Assembly: GCF_001457455.1 (NCBI RefSeq)
Contig: NZ_LN831026.1
Span: 1,178,001-1,242,000, forward strand
DNA length: 64,000 nucleotides
Direction: 5' to 3'
DNA from: Corynebacterium diphtheriae
Lineage (GTDB): Bacteria; Actinomycetota; Actinomycetes; Mycobacteriales; Mycobacteriaceae
This document shows, piece after piece, positions 55,959 to 64,000 of the stretch. Every line of letters begins with the position of its first letter. Positions within the stretch are counted from its first letter, which is position 1. The notes beneath the pieces were generated by a model. It had not been told where the DNA came from. It did not search any database and was given only the letters and a program-made list of their open reading frames with translations. Both the position numbers and the translations under genes were made by a program.

Positions 55959-57484
55959 CGTTGTCCTCCCAGTACTCGGGCGTGTGCTACTCGAAGTCCA
56001 TGGCGGCCGATGATACGACTCCAATCATCAGGATTAGATGTATTCGGTAAGTCTTCACTCTCATGATTTTCAGCGTTAATCGCTGCAATCAGGTGTTCTG
56101 AGGCAACTCCTGAGTGACGGCCTGCGATATGGTCTTTGATCGCACATTTTTTTGCACGATCGACAATGTTGGCGATCATCGCCCCTGAAACAAAATCCCG
56201 ATAGTGCAGGATTTCAGTGCTGCCATCGATTAACGACAATTCCACATAGGGATTATCAGCATAAAGATGATCGACAGCATTATTTATCAGTGAATCAATA
56301 GGCTCAGCAGCCGGAATGTTCTGTTTCAAATGGCGTGCGAAAACGTCACGGGCTGCTTGTTTATCAGGACGTCCTACACGAATCTTCACGTCTAAACGGC
56401 CTGGACGCAAAATAGCTGGATCAATTAATTCTTCACGATTTGTAGCACCGATGACGATGACATTGCTTAAGGACTCTACGCCATCAAGCTCAGTTAAAAG
56501 TTGCGGAACCACGGTGGTTTCCATATCAGAGCTAACTCCAGATCCTCTGGTACGGAAAATCGACTCCATTTCATCAAAAAATACGATAACAGGACGCCCT
56601 TCTTCGGCGAGTTCGCGAGCTCGCTCGAAAATCAGTCGAATTCGACGTTCAGTTTCACCGACATACTTGTTCAGCAGTTCGGGGCCTTTGACATTAATGA
56701 AATAACTACGGTTACCCGCTCCGATTCTTTGTGCCAAAGAATTGGCCACGGCTTTAGCGATCAAAGTTTTACCACAACCAGGTGGCCCATAGAGCAAAAC
56801 TCCCTTAGGAGGCTTGAGATCATAAGCACGATAAAGATCAGGCTGAGTAAACGGAAGTTCTACAGCATCATGAATAAGCTCAATCTGGCTATTTAGACCG
56901 CCGATATCTGCATATGTCACATCAGGAACTTCTTCCAGCGCCAATGTGGACACTTCCGTTTTGGGTATTACTTCGAAGGCATAGCCGGCGCGTGGATCGA
57001 CGAGGAGCGTATCACCTGCTTTGGGCAGCTTATCGACGCCTTCTGTCAGTGCTGCGGCAAGCTTAACAACGCGCTCTTCGCCAGTATGATCGCAGATTAA
57101 ACCACGATTATCAGCGAGAAGTTCTACTAGTGTAGCCAGTTGCCCAGTAGTACTTATGCCGCATACTTCTACTACTTGACTTGCCTCGCCCAAGCGAACC
57201 TGCACACCGGGAATCAGTTCAGCTTTTTCTACATCAGGTGAAATCCGTAAACGCATGTGCCGACCGGCAGTAAAAACCTCTGCAGTTTCTCGACCCCCAG
57301 AAAATTCAAGAAACGTGCCATACGTGGACGGAGGAGCTGCTAAATCCTCCAGCTGATCCTGCAAAATAGACAGCTTGTCCCGAGAAGCCTTAAGCAATTC
57401 AGCTAATTTCGCATTACGTGCGCTCAGGTCCGAAATGGTTCGTTGCAGATGCGCCGTCGACTCGGATGGATCAGATGTAAGCAT
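55955..57484 (-). CDS. arc: Pup-binding AAA+ ATPase ARC (Mpa homolog)
   Basis: A 509-residue hexameric ring ATPase. Residues 10-50 form the Pup-binding coiled coil, then two OB folds (about residues 60-190), then the AAA+ module with Walker A GPPGCGKT, Walker [12 protein letters not shown] and arginine finger [19 protein letters not shown]. In proteasome-bearing species the protein ends in a QYL-type tail that docks to the 20S core. Here it ends RVLGGQR, so docking is not expected. No prcA or prcB is near. ARC may unfold or remodel pupylated proteins instead. Confidence 0.95.
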   Translation of the reverse strand: MLTSDPSESTAHLQRTISDLSARNAKLAELLKASRDKLSILQDQLEDLAAPPSTYGTFLEFSGGRETAEVFTAGRHMRLRISPDVEKAELIPGVQVRLGEASQVVEVCGISTTGQLATLVELLADNRGLICDHTGEERVVKLAAALTEGVDKLPKAGDTLLVDPRAGYAFEVIPKTEVSTLALEEVPDVTYADIGGLNSQIELIHDAVELPFTQPDLYRAYDLKPPKGVLLYGPPGCGKTLIAKAVANSLAQRIGAGNRSYFINVKGPELLNKYVGETERRIRLIFERARELAEEGRPVIVFFDEMESIFRTRGSGVSSDMETTVVPQLLTELDGVESLSNVIVIGATNREELIDPAILRPGRLDVKIRVGRPDKQAARDVFARHLKQNIPAAEPIDSLINNAVDHLYADNPYVELSLIDGSTEILHYRDFVSGAMIANIVDRAKKCAIKDHIAGRHSGVASEHLIAAINAENHESEDLPNTSNPDDWSRIIGRHGLRVAHARVLGGQR

Positions 57485-57534
57485 GACCCTTACCTTACTA
57501 ATTTCCCAACACTGGTGTTGCCATTAGACGGCAA

Positions 57535-57564
57535 TAAGCGGCACCTTTTTAAAGATACCGCTTA
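57535..57564 (-). terminator. Weak hairpin between trmI and arc
   Basis: TAAGCGG and CCGCTTA form a 7-bp stem with a 16-base loop. On the minus strand a T-poor tail follows. It may reduce read-through from trmI into arc. Confidence 0.35.
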
Positions 57565-57580
57565 AAAACCTGCTAGGAGC

Positions 57581-58417
57581 CTACTTACGTGCGCGTCGCT
57601 GCGGACGTGGTGGGACGGTACCGTCGGCAAGTCGACGTGTCCAAATCAAGAATGCAGTGTGCGCATTCATACGGTGTTCAGGTCGCGTAGCCAACCCTTC
57701 TACACGCCATTCACGGACGAGAGATTCCCAAGCACGAGGCTCGGTAAAGCATTTAAGTTCGCGAATCCCCTCCATGACCTTCATCAGCTGAGGGACGGTC
57801 GCTACATACGTCATTAGCACTCCGCCAGGGATGAGCAATCGAGACGCTGTCTCCAAACACTCCCAAGGGGCCAGCATGTCCAAGATGATGCGGTCTACTG
57901 GACCACCCAGATCTTCAACAGTTACATCCTGCAAATCACCTAAGCGAGGGGACCATGTTTCGGGACGGTAGCCGAAAAATTCATCAACGTTATTTTCGGC
58001 ATATTCAAGGTGGTCTTCTCGAATCTCATAAGAAAAGACATGACCTTCGTGGCCAACAGCCCGCAATAGCGCCATCGATAGAGCACCTGAGCCTGCACCG
58101 GCTTCTAACACCCGCGCGCCGGGGAAAATATCTCCTTCGACCAAAATTTGGGCAGAATCTTTTGGATAGATCACTGCAGCACCGCGAGGCATAGAAAGCA
58201 CGTGATCGACCATCAGGTGTCTGAAACATAAGTATTCGTATCCTTGCTCAGACTTAACGACAGTGCCTTCAGCGTTTCCGATAATATCGTCATGATGAAT
58301 CATGCCTTTATGCGTGTGATACGCACCGCCTGTTTCAAGAACTATCGTTGCATGCCGGCGCTTGGGATCTGTGAGTTGTACACGATCACCAGGCTGAAAT
58401 GGTCCAGAGTTTGCCAT
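57581..58417 (-). CDS. trmI: tRNA (adenine-58-N1)-methyltransferase TrmI
   Basis: A 278-residue SAM-dependent methyltransferase with N-terminal beta domain (FQPGDRVQLTDPKRRH) and Rossmann core (VLEAGAGSGALSMALLRAVG, IILDMLAPWECLETASRLLIPGGVL). It makes m1A58 in the T loop. The link to arc is a conserved actinobacterial neighbourhood. Confidence 0.94.
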   Translation of the reverse strand: MANSGPFQPGDRVQLTDPKRRHATIVLETGGAYHTHKGMIHHDDIIGNAEGTVVKSEQGYEYLCFRHLMVDHVLSMPRGAAVIYPKDSAQILVEGDIFPGARVLEAGAGSGALSMALLRAVGHEGHVFSYEIREDHLEYAENNVDEFFGYRPETWSPRLGDLQDVTVEDLGGPVDRIILDMLAPWECLETASRLLIPGGVLMTYVATVPQLMKVMEGIRELKCFTEPRAWESLVREWRVEGLATRPEHRMNAHTAFLIWTRRLADGTVPPRPQRRARK

Positions 58418-58423
58418 GAGAAT

Positions 58424-59776
58424 TTAACCTACCAGATACGCGTGCAGACACCGTGATAACCAATAGATATCTGTGGTGCTGGCTAATTCTCGAGCAGAGT
58501 GCATGGAAAGCAACGGAACTCCGACATCTACAGTAGGAATACCCAGCCGAGTTGCCGTTATGGGGCCAATAGTCGAACCACATGGGACGCTGTTATTGCC
58601 TACGAAGACTTGATGACTACTTCCGGCTTTCATACAAGCGCGTACCCACATTGCCTCTGTTTCGGTATTGGACGCATAACGTTGGTTCGCATTGACCTTC
58701 AGTGTAGGACCGCCACCCATAACAGGATGATTCAAAGGATCATGTTGATGCGCATAATTTGGATGAATTGAGTGAGCTGCGTCTGCTGAAATGCACGTGG
58801 AGCGTGTGATCATTTGCTTTGTTTTTTCAGCGTCTGCACCTAACCCAGCAGCTGTTCTAGTTAGTACGTCTTCTAAAATAGGTCCGGCAGCCCCAGTTGT
58901 TGTGGCACTACCGACTTCCTCGTGGTCAAAAGCGGCGAAAACAAGAATGTCCTTCATCGGTGCACGGCCAAGCACATTATCCTCAGCCGCCTCCACAAAT
59001 GCTTTAAGCCCAGGAAAAACGCTGGAAAGATTATCCAATCGCCCTGCAGCAAGAAAATCAGAGGTTGCGCCAAAAATTTCACCAGGCTGAGCATCTGCCG
59101 TAATCAAATCATGTGAAATAATCTCTTCCTTGTTAACGCCTGCTGCAGTTGCGATCACATCCATAATCGATAAATCTGGTTCGCCAACGGCAAATATTGG
59201 TTGGGTATGCCGTTGACGATCAATAGATAACGACGTGTTTGCATCTCGATCTAGATGAATAGCAAGGTGCGGAATTCTTAGCACAGGAGCAGTAGTTACA
59301 GTGCGAGTGGAGCCGTCGATAAGCCCGATGCGACCGGCTAAAACTAATTCACGATCGAACCAAGAAGCTAAAATAGGACCACCATAGACCTCTACAGATG
59401 CTTGTTGCCATCCAGCAGACATAAGATCAGGGTGATATTTCAGCTTAAAGCCGGGTGAATCATTATGCGCACCTATGATCCTAAAACCCGATGAAGTATC
59501 AGCCGACGTCGGGACATACCATGCCATCAGTGCCCCGCCGCGAATCATAAAATGACCGCCTAGGGTGCTATCCCAATCGGCAGTTTCATCGACTTGATGA
59601 AATCCCGCTTCTTGTAGCAATTGTGCGCCTTGCTGAGCAGCATGAAATGAACTAGGGGAATTAGCGATAAAACTAACCAGCTCCCAAGCCATAGCTTCCG
59701 TTTGTGAACGAACGTGTTCGCTATGGTCCAGATCAGCTATAGGGATACCGCGACGATCAGAAAATGATGAATCCAT
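58424..59776 (-). CDS. M18-family aspartyl aminopeptidase
   Basis: A 450-residue metallopeptidase with zinc ligands in GAHNDSPGFKLK (His, Asp), FDHEEVGS (Glu pair) and HPNYAHQHDP plus a late His. It removes N-terminal acidic or other residues. The frame opens at 59800; ATG 59776 is adopted. It ends 6 bases before trmI, so transcription of trmI-arc-dop and beyond may begin here. It could trim peptides released from protein turnover. Confidence 0.9.
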   Translation of the reverse strand: MDSSFSDRRGIPIADLDHSEHVRSQTEAMAWELVSFIANSPSSFHAAQQGAQLLQEAGFHQVDETADWDSTLGGHFMIRGGALMAWYVPTSADTSSGFRIIGAHNDSPGFKLKYHPDLMSAGWQQASVEVYGGPILASWFDRELVLAGRIGLIDGSTRTVTTAPVLRIPHLAIHLDRDANTSLSIDRQRHTQPIFAVGEPDLSIMDVIATAAGVNKEEIISHDLITADAQPGEIFGATSDFLAAGRLDNLSSVFPGLKAFVEAAEDNVLGRAPMKDILVFAAFDHEEVGSATTTGAAGPILEDVLTRTAAGLGADAEKTKQMITRSTCISADAAHSIHPNYAHQHDPLNHPVMGGGPTLKVNANQRYASNTETEAMWVRACMKAGSSHQVFVGNNSVPCGSTIGPITATRLGIPTVDVGVPLLSMHSARELASTTDIYWLSRCLHAYLVG

Positions 59777-59883
59777 AATCACCCAGTCTAACCTTCCCAT
59801 CCTTTAGACAACGCGTGTTTCCTTTCAAGCTTGTGGCTAGCAACATGCAAATGTCGGTCCAGGCTCATACAATATTGAACTTG

Positions 59884-60750
59884 ATGACAACCTTAACTCC
59901 TTCCGCTTCTCCCCTCGCCTTGTCGCCTTCTCGTGCTAACGATTATAAACAATGCCCATTGCTGTACCGCTTCCGTGCCATTGACAAACTTCCAGAGCCC
60001 AAAACCGTAGCCCAAGTCAAAGGCACACTCGTACATGCCGTGCTTGAAGAAATGCATGGCTGGCCTCGAAATGAGCGACTTTTTCCAGCTGCAGTTAAAC
60101 GATTGAAACCCCATTGGTCATTAATGTGCAGCAAAGATACTGAATTAGTTTCGCTGGTTCCGGAAGAAGATACTTATGATTTTCTCGTAGAATGTCGCTC
60201 GCTTCTTCGAGGCTACTTTGAGATGGAAAACCCACAAGGTTTCGATGCACTGGCATGTGAAATGTACGTCAATGCGACATTGCCTAATGGAGTACCCATC
60301 AGAGGATTCATAGACCGAGTTGATAAAGCTCCGACTGGCGAAATTCGCGTCGTGGACTACAAAACGGGTAAAAAACCAATTCCTCGTTTTAGCCAGCAAG
60401 CTCAATTCCAAATGCGCTTTTATGCTCTGGTGTATTGGCGGATCTACGGACGCATCCCAGATCAATTGCGATTGATGTATCTCAAAGTCGCCGACTCGAT
60501 GTTTCTTACTCCATCACGCGAAGAACTTGAATATTTCGAACGTGATATCCAAGAACTATGGGAGAAAATTGTCACCGACGGAGAAACCGGTCAATTTCGC
60601 CCCAAAACTTCGAAACTCTGTGGCTGGTGTTCATTTCAAAACCTTTGTCCGGCTTTTGACGGAACACCGCCAGCCTACCCAGGTTGGCCAGGCATAGCCG
60701 ATGCTCCTCCGTGTTCCACTGTCGATGCTTCAAAGGGTTTGACAGGCTAA
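59884..60750 (+). CDS. RecB/Cas4-like nuclease with Fe-S cluster ligands
   Basis: About 288 residues of the PD-(D/E)XK superfamily. Active-site elements are GTLVHAVLEEMHGWP (motif with His and Glu), GFIDRVDKAP (Asp) and VVDYKTGK (Asp, Lys). Cys in DYKQCPLLYRF and three in LCGWCSFQNLC form the [4Fe-4S] ligand set of AddB/Cas4-type nucleases. No cas genes lie nearby, so it is a genomic repair-type nuclease. ATG 59884 is adopted from several in-frame starts. Confidence 0.88.
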   Translation: MTTLTPSASPLALSPSRANDYKQCPLLYRFRAIDKLPEPKTVAQVKGTLVHAVLEEMHGWPRNERLFPAAVKRLKPHWSLMCSKDTELVSLVPEEDTYDFLVECRSLLRGYFEMENPQGFDALACEMYVNATLPNGVPIRGFIDRVDKAPTGEIRVVDYKTGKKPIPRFSQQAQFQMRFYALVYWRIYGRIPDQLRLMYLKVADSMFLTPSREELEYFERDIQELWEKIVTDGETGQFRPKTSKLCGWCSFQNLCPAFDGTPPAYPGWPGIADAPPCSTVDASKGLTG

Positions 60751-60828
60751 CCAAGGTGGAGCTTGAAGCCTGATCCCGCATAGCATGGAATAAGACTACA
60801 GCTATTGCAGGAAAGGGTGGAAAGTATT

Positions 60829-61098
60829 GTGCTGAATTCCAGAATGTCGAGTGCACACGCTCCGTTCAATCCAGTGCCCCGCCATCCTGGCAAGGTACTG
60901 GAAACCGAGTATCTTGTCCCACAAAATATCTCGCATTATGACCTTGCCAAACAACTGCATATCACAGAAACATCTCTTGATCATTTCATCGCAGGTGAAA
61001 CCGACGTAGATTATGTTTTGGCTTTCGGTCTTGCCCATGTTTTCAGAGAATCACCAGAATTATGGATTCGCAGACAACAAGATTGGGACACTTTTTAG
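60829..61098 (+). CDS. Lone HigA/VapI-like antitoxin (XRE helix-turn-helix)
   Basis: An 89-residue protein beginning at GTG with AGGAAAGGGTGG upstream. The block HPGKVLETEYLVPQNISHYDLAKQLHITETSLDHFIAGE matches the HigA plasmid-maintenance antidote family. The toxin (HigB) that normally precedes such a gene is absent; the gene before it is the nuclease and the one after is fhs. It may be a stand-alone regulator. Confidence 0.8.
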   Translation: MLNSRMSSAHAPFNPVPRHPGKVLETEYLVPQNISHYDLAKQLHITETSLDHFIAGETDVDYVLAFGLAHVFRESPELWIRRQQDWDTF

Positions 61099-61122
61099 AG
61101 CAAGAGCACTAGAAGCCGATCA

Positions 61123-61162
61123 AAGCGGGAAGCGGCCATTGTATGGTACCTGCTTCCCGCTT
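61123..61162. terminator. Bidirectional terminator between the antitoxin gene and fhs
   Basis: 11-bp perfect arms (AAGCGGGAAGC / GCTTCCCGCTT, 61123-61133 and 61152-61162) with an 18-base loop lie between convergent genes. Confidence 0.85.
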
Positions 61163-61171
61163 AATTACCTT

Positions 61172-62824
61172 TTAGAAAAGGCCTTTAATCTCTCCATTTT
61201 CAACTCCGATGTTTTCAGCGGCTGGTTTTTTCGGAAGGCCAGGCATGGTCATGACATCACCGGTAAGAGCAACGATAAATCCTGCACCGATTCGTGGCAA
61301 TAAATTGCGAACGTGAAGAGTATGTCCTTCTGGACGCCCTAGCTGAGATGGATCATCACTGAATGAATATTGTGTCTTGGAAATACATACTGGCAAGCGA
61401 TCCCATCCATTTTCTTGCAAATATGCCAGATCTTGACGCGCTTGCTTCGACAACTCAACATCTGCCGCGCCGTAGATTTTTTGCGCAATTGTGAGCAGTG
61501 ATGCTTCAATTCCCAGTTCGGGGTCATAAAGTTGATGCGAAGTTTGTTTTTGCATCGAGACTGCAACTGCGTCGGCAAGTTCTAGCGCGCCTTGCCCACC
61601 ATGAGCCCAAACTTCGACCGGGATCAATTGAACCGACATGGTTTCAGCCCAAGCTTTGAGCTGACTGATTTCTGCATCAGTGTCCGAGGCAAATTTATTC
61701 AGTGCAACAATTGGTTCGATACCAAACGCACGAATATTTTCAACGTGCCGTTCGAGATTGACGACTCCAGATGCAAGAGCTTCCAGGTTTTCGGTTGTGA
61801 GCTCATCTTTAGGAACGCCGGCGTTGTATTTAAGAGACCTTACAGTTGCGACAACGACGGTTGCAGCAACATTGAGGTCGCCTACGCGCGACTTAATATC
61901 GAAGAATTTTTCGGCACCGAGGTCGGACCCAAATCCTGCTTCCGTCAGTACGACATCTCCGAGTGACAGCGCGGTTTTTGTAGCGATAAGAGAGTTACAC
62001 CCATGGGCAATATTCGCGAATGGCCCACCATGGCACAACGCAGGTGTTCCACCCAATGTTTGAACTAAATTTGGATTAACTGCATCACGAAGCAACGCTG
62101 CAAGTGCTCCTTGCGCATTAAGTTGACCAACGGTAACTGGTTCACTGCTAAAAGTCTGGCCTACAACAATCCGTGCCAAGCGTGCTTCCAAATCTGTTAG
62201 ATCTAATGCCAGACATAGAATCGCCATGATTTCACTCGCGGCTGTAATCGTGAATCCTGTTTCAGTTGGCACTCCATGTGCTTTACCACCTAGGCCAGTC
62301 ACAACTTTGCGCAAAGAGCGGTCGTTTACATCCAGGCAACGTTGCCAAGTAATCCGACGGGCATCAATTCCTAGAGTATTGCCTTGATGAATATGATTGT
62401 CAATCATTGCTGCCAGCGTGTTGTTAGCTGCCGTGATTGCATGAAAGTCTCCAGTGAAATGCAGATTGATGTCTTCCATAGGAACGATCTGTGAATATCC
62501 ACCACCTGCGGCTCCACCTTTAATTCCCATTACGGGGCCTAGAGAAGGTTCACGAATAGCAACAATGGAATTATGGCCGCGTAGTCTCATTGCGTCCGAA
62601 AGACCAATGAGGACAGTCGATTTACCTTCGCCGGCAGGCGTTGGTGAAATCCCTGTCACGAGCACGAGTTTTCCAGTGTTTTCGCTCGCAATCCGATTAA
62701 TATCTATTTTCGCTTTTGTAAAGCCATAAGGAATCAGAGCATCGGAAGGTACTCCAGCTCGATTGGCAATGTCAGTGATGGGCTCGAGGGTATGAGCTTG
62801 GGCAATTTCAACGTCCGTCGGCAT
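61172..62824 (-). CDS. fhs: Formate-tetrahydrofolate ligase
   Basis: A 550-residue enzyme making 10-formyl-THF from formate, THF and ATP. The P-loop is TPAGEGKSTV, with GIKGGAAGGGYSQIVPMEDINLHFTGD and the conserved PTETGFTITAASEIMAIL. It feeds one-carbon units to purine and fMet synthesis. ATG 62824 is adopted; the frame is open to 62914 but would run into the aspA terminator. Confidence 0.95.
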   Translation of the reverse strand: MPTDVEIAQAHTLEPITDIANRAGVPSDALIPYGFTKAKIDINRIASENTGKLVLVTGISPTPAGEGKSTVLIGLSDAMRLRGHNSIVAIREPSLGPVMGIKGGAAGGGYSQIVPMEDINLHFTGDFHAITAANNTLAAMIDNHIHQGNTLGIDARRITWQRCLDVNDRSLRKVVTGLGGKAHGVPTETGFTITAASEIMAILCLALDLTDLEARLARIVVGQTFSSEPVTVGQLNAQGALAALLRDAVNPNLVQTLGGTPALCHGGPFANIAHGCNSLIATKTALSLGDVVLTEAGFGSDLGAEKFFDIKSRVGDLNVAATVVVATVRSLKYNAGVPKDELTTENLEALASGVVNLERHVENIRAFGIEPIVALNKFASDTDAEISQLKAWAETMSVQLIPVEVWAHGGQGALELADAVAVSMQKQTSHQLYDPELGIEASLLTIAQKIYGAADVELSKQARQDLAYLQENGWDRLPVCISKTQYSFSDDPSQLGRPEGHTLHVRNLLPRIGAGFIVALTGDVMTMPGLPKKPAAENIGVENGEIKGLF

Positions 62825-62899
62825 TGGCGATTCGATGCTTTCTAGTCGAGGTACTGGTGAACAAGCACTAACAAAGGAGTATCGATGGCTGAGCAAATT

Positions 62900-62949
62900 A
62901 ATAAGCCTCGACACCCTTGAACTATCAGTTTAGGGTATCGAGGCTTATT
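62900..62949 (-). terminator. Terminator of aspA
   Basis: 18-bp arms (62900-62917 and 62932-62949, core AATAAGCCTCGA) with one mismatch that becomes a G-U pair only on the minus-strand transcript. It follows the aspA stop. Confidence 0.88.
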
Positions 62950-62960
62950 CCACTGAAAAA

Positions 62961-64000
62961 CTAGTTATCTAGGTAGAGGGTTCCACGAAACGAAGGATGC
63001 ATTAGATTTTCCTTGGACAGGATTTGGTTCAAAGTCTCTTCATCCATGAGTCCTTTTTCCAATACAAGCTCACGTACGGACTTGCCGGTCTCAGCAGCTT
63101 CCTTGCCAATCACGTCACCCATATGGTGACCAATGAAAGGGTTGAGATAGGTAACGATACCAATGGAATTATCTACGTAGGCGCGACATACGTCAGCATT
63201 TGCGGTAATCCCTTCGACACACTTGTGCTGAAGGGTGACTGCAGCATTACCGAGAATTCGAATCGACTCAAACAAGGCTTGGCCGATAACCGGTTCCATC
63301 ACATTGAGCTGGAGCTGGCCAGCTTCTGCCGCCATGGTGACAGTAAGATCGTTACCAAAAACCTTGAAGCAAACCTGGTTAACAACCTCAGGGATAACTG
63401 GGTTGACCTTTGCCGGCATGATCGATGAACCTGCAGCTCGAGCGGGAAGATTAATCTCGTTGAGACCTGCGCGTGGTCCGGAGCTGAGCAGTCGAAGATC
63501 ATTGCAGATCTTAGAAAGCTTCATCGCAGTACGCTTAACAGCTGCATGGGCAAGGACATACGCACCGGTGTCTGAAGTAGCTTCAATAAGATCGCGTGCA
63601 GACTTAATTTCCAAGCCGGTGCACTCGGACAATGCGGCTACAACCTGATAACGGTAACCGGCTGGGGTGTTCAAGCCAGTACCGATAGCGGTTGCGCCCA
63701 AGTTAACTTCCTTGAGCCGGTCGGAAGCCATACGCAGAACGCTTTGCTCCTCAGCCAAGTTATGAGCGAATGCCTGGAATTCCTCGCCTAAAGTCATCGG
63801 TACAGCATCTTGGAGCTGTGTGCGACCCATCTTCAGAATATCGGTGAACTCATCACCTTTGGCATGGAATGCGAACTGTAGATTGTCAATACGAGTGATC
63901 AGTTCCTGCATCGCCTCATAGACACCCAAACGGAATCCAGTTGGGTAGGCATCGTTAGTTGATTGGCTCATGTTGACGTCATCGTTTGGGTTGATGATGT
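62961..64000 (-). CDS. aspA: Aspartate ammonia-lyase, 5' end outside window
   Basis: The 3' part of about 346 codons of a class II lyase; the frame stays open to the window edge. The signature [20 protein letters not shown] and [17 protein letters not shown] are typical of aspartase, where fumarase C has GSSIMPGKVNP. The C-terminal end [14 protein letters not shown] also fits. It converts aspartate to fumarate and ammonia. The fumarate could be taken as electron acceptor together with the Dcu carrier at the other end of the window. Confidence 0.93.
   Translation of the reverse strand, partial: IINPNDDVNMSQSTNDAYPTGFRLGVYEAMQELITRIDNLQFAFHAKGDEFTDILKMGRTQLQDAVPMTLGEEFQAFAHNLAEEQSVLRMASDRLKEVNLGATAIGTGLNTPAGYRYQVVAALSECTGLEIKSARDLIEATSDTGAYVLAHAAVKRTAMKLSKICNDLRLLSSGPRAGLNEINLPARAAGSSIMPAKVNPVIPEVVNQVCFKVFGNDLTVTMAAEAGQLQLNVMEPVIGQALFESIRILGNAAVTLQHKCVEGITANADVCRAYVDNSIGIVTYLNPFIGHHMGDVIGKEAAETGKSVRELVLEKGLMDEETLNQILSKENLMHPSFRGTLYLDN

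Noticed and set aside
59884..60750. Cas4 as a sign of a CRISPR system
   Set aside because: No cas1, cas2 or repeat array is present; stand-alone RecB-like Fe-S nucleases are common in actinobacteria.

Overview
The window is a chromosomal segment of a Corynebacterium. Diagnostic content is secA2 upstream of odhI, ftsR, a bifunctional-nuclease gene and a second MerR gene; rbpA; separate ppm1 and lnt genes; and a pupylation locus (arc, dop, pup, pafA, pafB, pafC) joined to tatA/tatC with no proteasome subunit genes. By eye the base composition is lower in G+C than C. glutamicum, so a diphtheriae-group or other low-G+C species (for example C. kutscheri) is possible; the species call is inference. 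There is no prophage, insertion sequence or CRISPR array. Most of the segment is ordinary core genome.

Layout. 1-5 kb: end of der, a Dcu-type C4-dicarboxylate transporter, a methyltransferase, a membrane esterase and a tRNA-Pro(GGG). 5-12 kb: a YchJ-like protein, a hydrolase-OsmC fusion, secA2, and the odhI-ftsR-BFN-MerR block that links 2-oxoglutarate metabolism and cell division control. 12-22 kb: a VWA protein, a conserved actinobacterial protein, two CNNM/CBS membrane proteins, a DEAD-box helicase, gnd, a hotdog thioesterase, corA and a methyltransferase. 22-30 kb: ndh, a cyclopropane-synthase-like protein with a degraded SAM motif, a heavily decayed FAD/Fe-S dehydrogenase pseudogene, a bile-acid-symporter-family transporter, a gene-free stretch with two striking inverted repeats, and a three-gene operon ending in a 55-residue membrane protein. 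30-33.6 kb: rbpA behind a SigH-like promoter, then ppm1, lnt and fxsA.

33.6-45.8 kb is the corrin-ring pathway. cobN lies alone behind a cobalamin riboswitch. cobG-cobH-cobIJ run divergently from cobN and converge on a minus-strand operon pepQ-SDR-cobL-cobM-cobK. The CobG/CobN pairing marks the oxygen-dependent route. No cobS/cobT or late nucleotide-loop genes are in the window.

45.8-60 kb: a Ski2-like helicase, trmL, then a long minus-strand run M18 aminopeptidase-trmI-arc-dop-pup-pafA-pafB-pafC-tatA-tatC. Pup ends in Gly-Gly-Gln, so it needs Dop deamidation. ARC lacks the C-terminal proteasome-docking tail, so pupylated proteins are presumably unfolded or recycled rather than sent to a 20S core. 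60-64 kb: a RecB/Cas4-like Fe-S nuclease, a lone HigA-like antitoxin, formate-THF ligase and the 3' part of aspartate ammonia-lyase. The lyase and the Dcu transporter at the other end of the window suggest aspartate/fumarate respiration.

Transcription units are often closed by near-perfect inverted repeats with 17-23 bp arms between convergent genes. I did not find a clearly new multi-gene system. The best leads are the cysteine-less OsmC domain, the degenerate cyclopropane-synthase paralog, the lone antitoxin, the unexplained palindromes at 28.3-28.6 kb, and the wiring of B12 synthesis.
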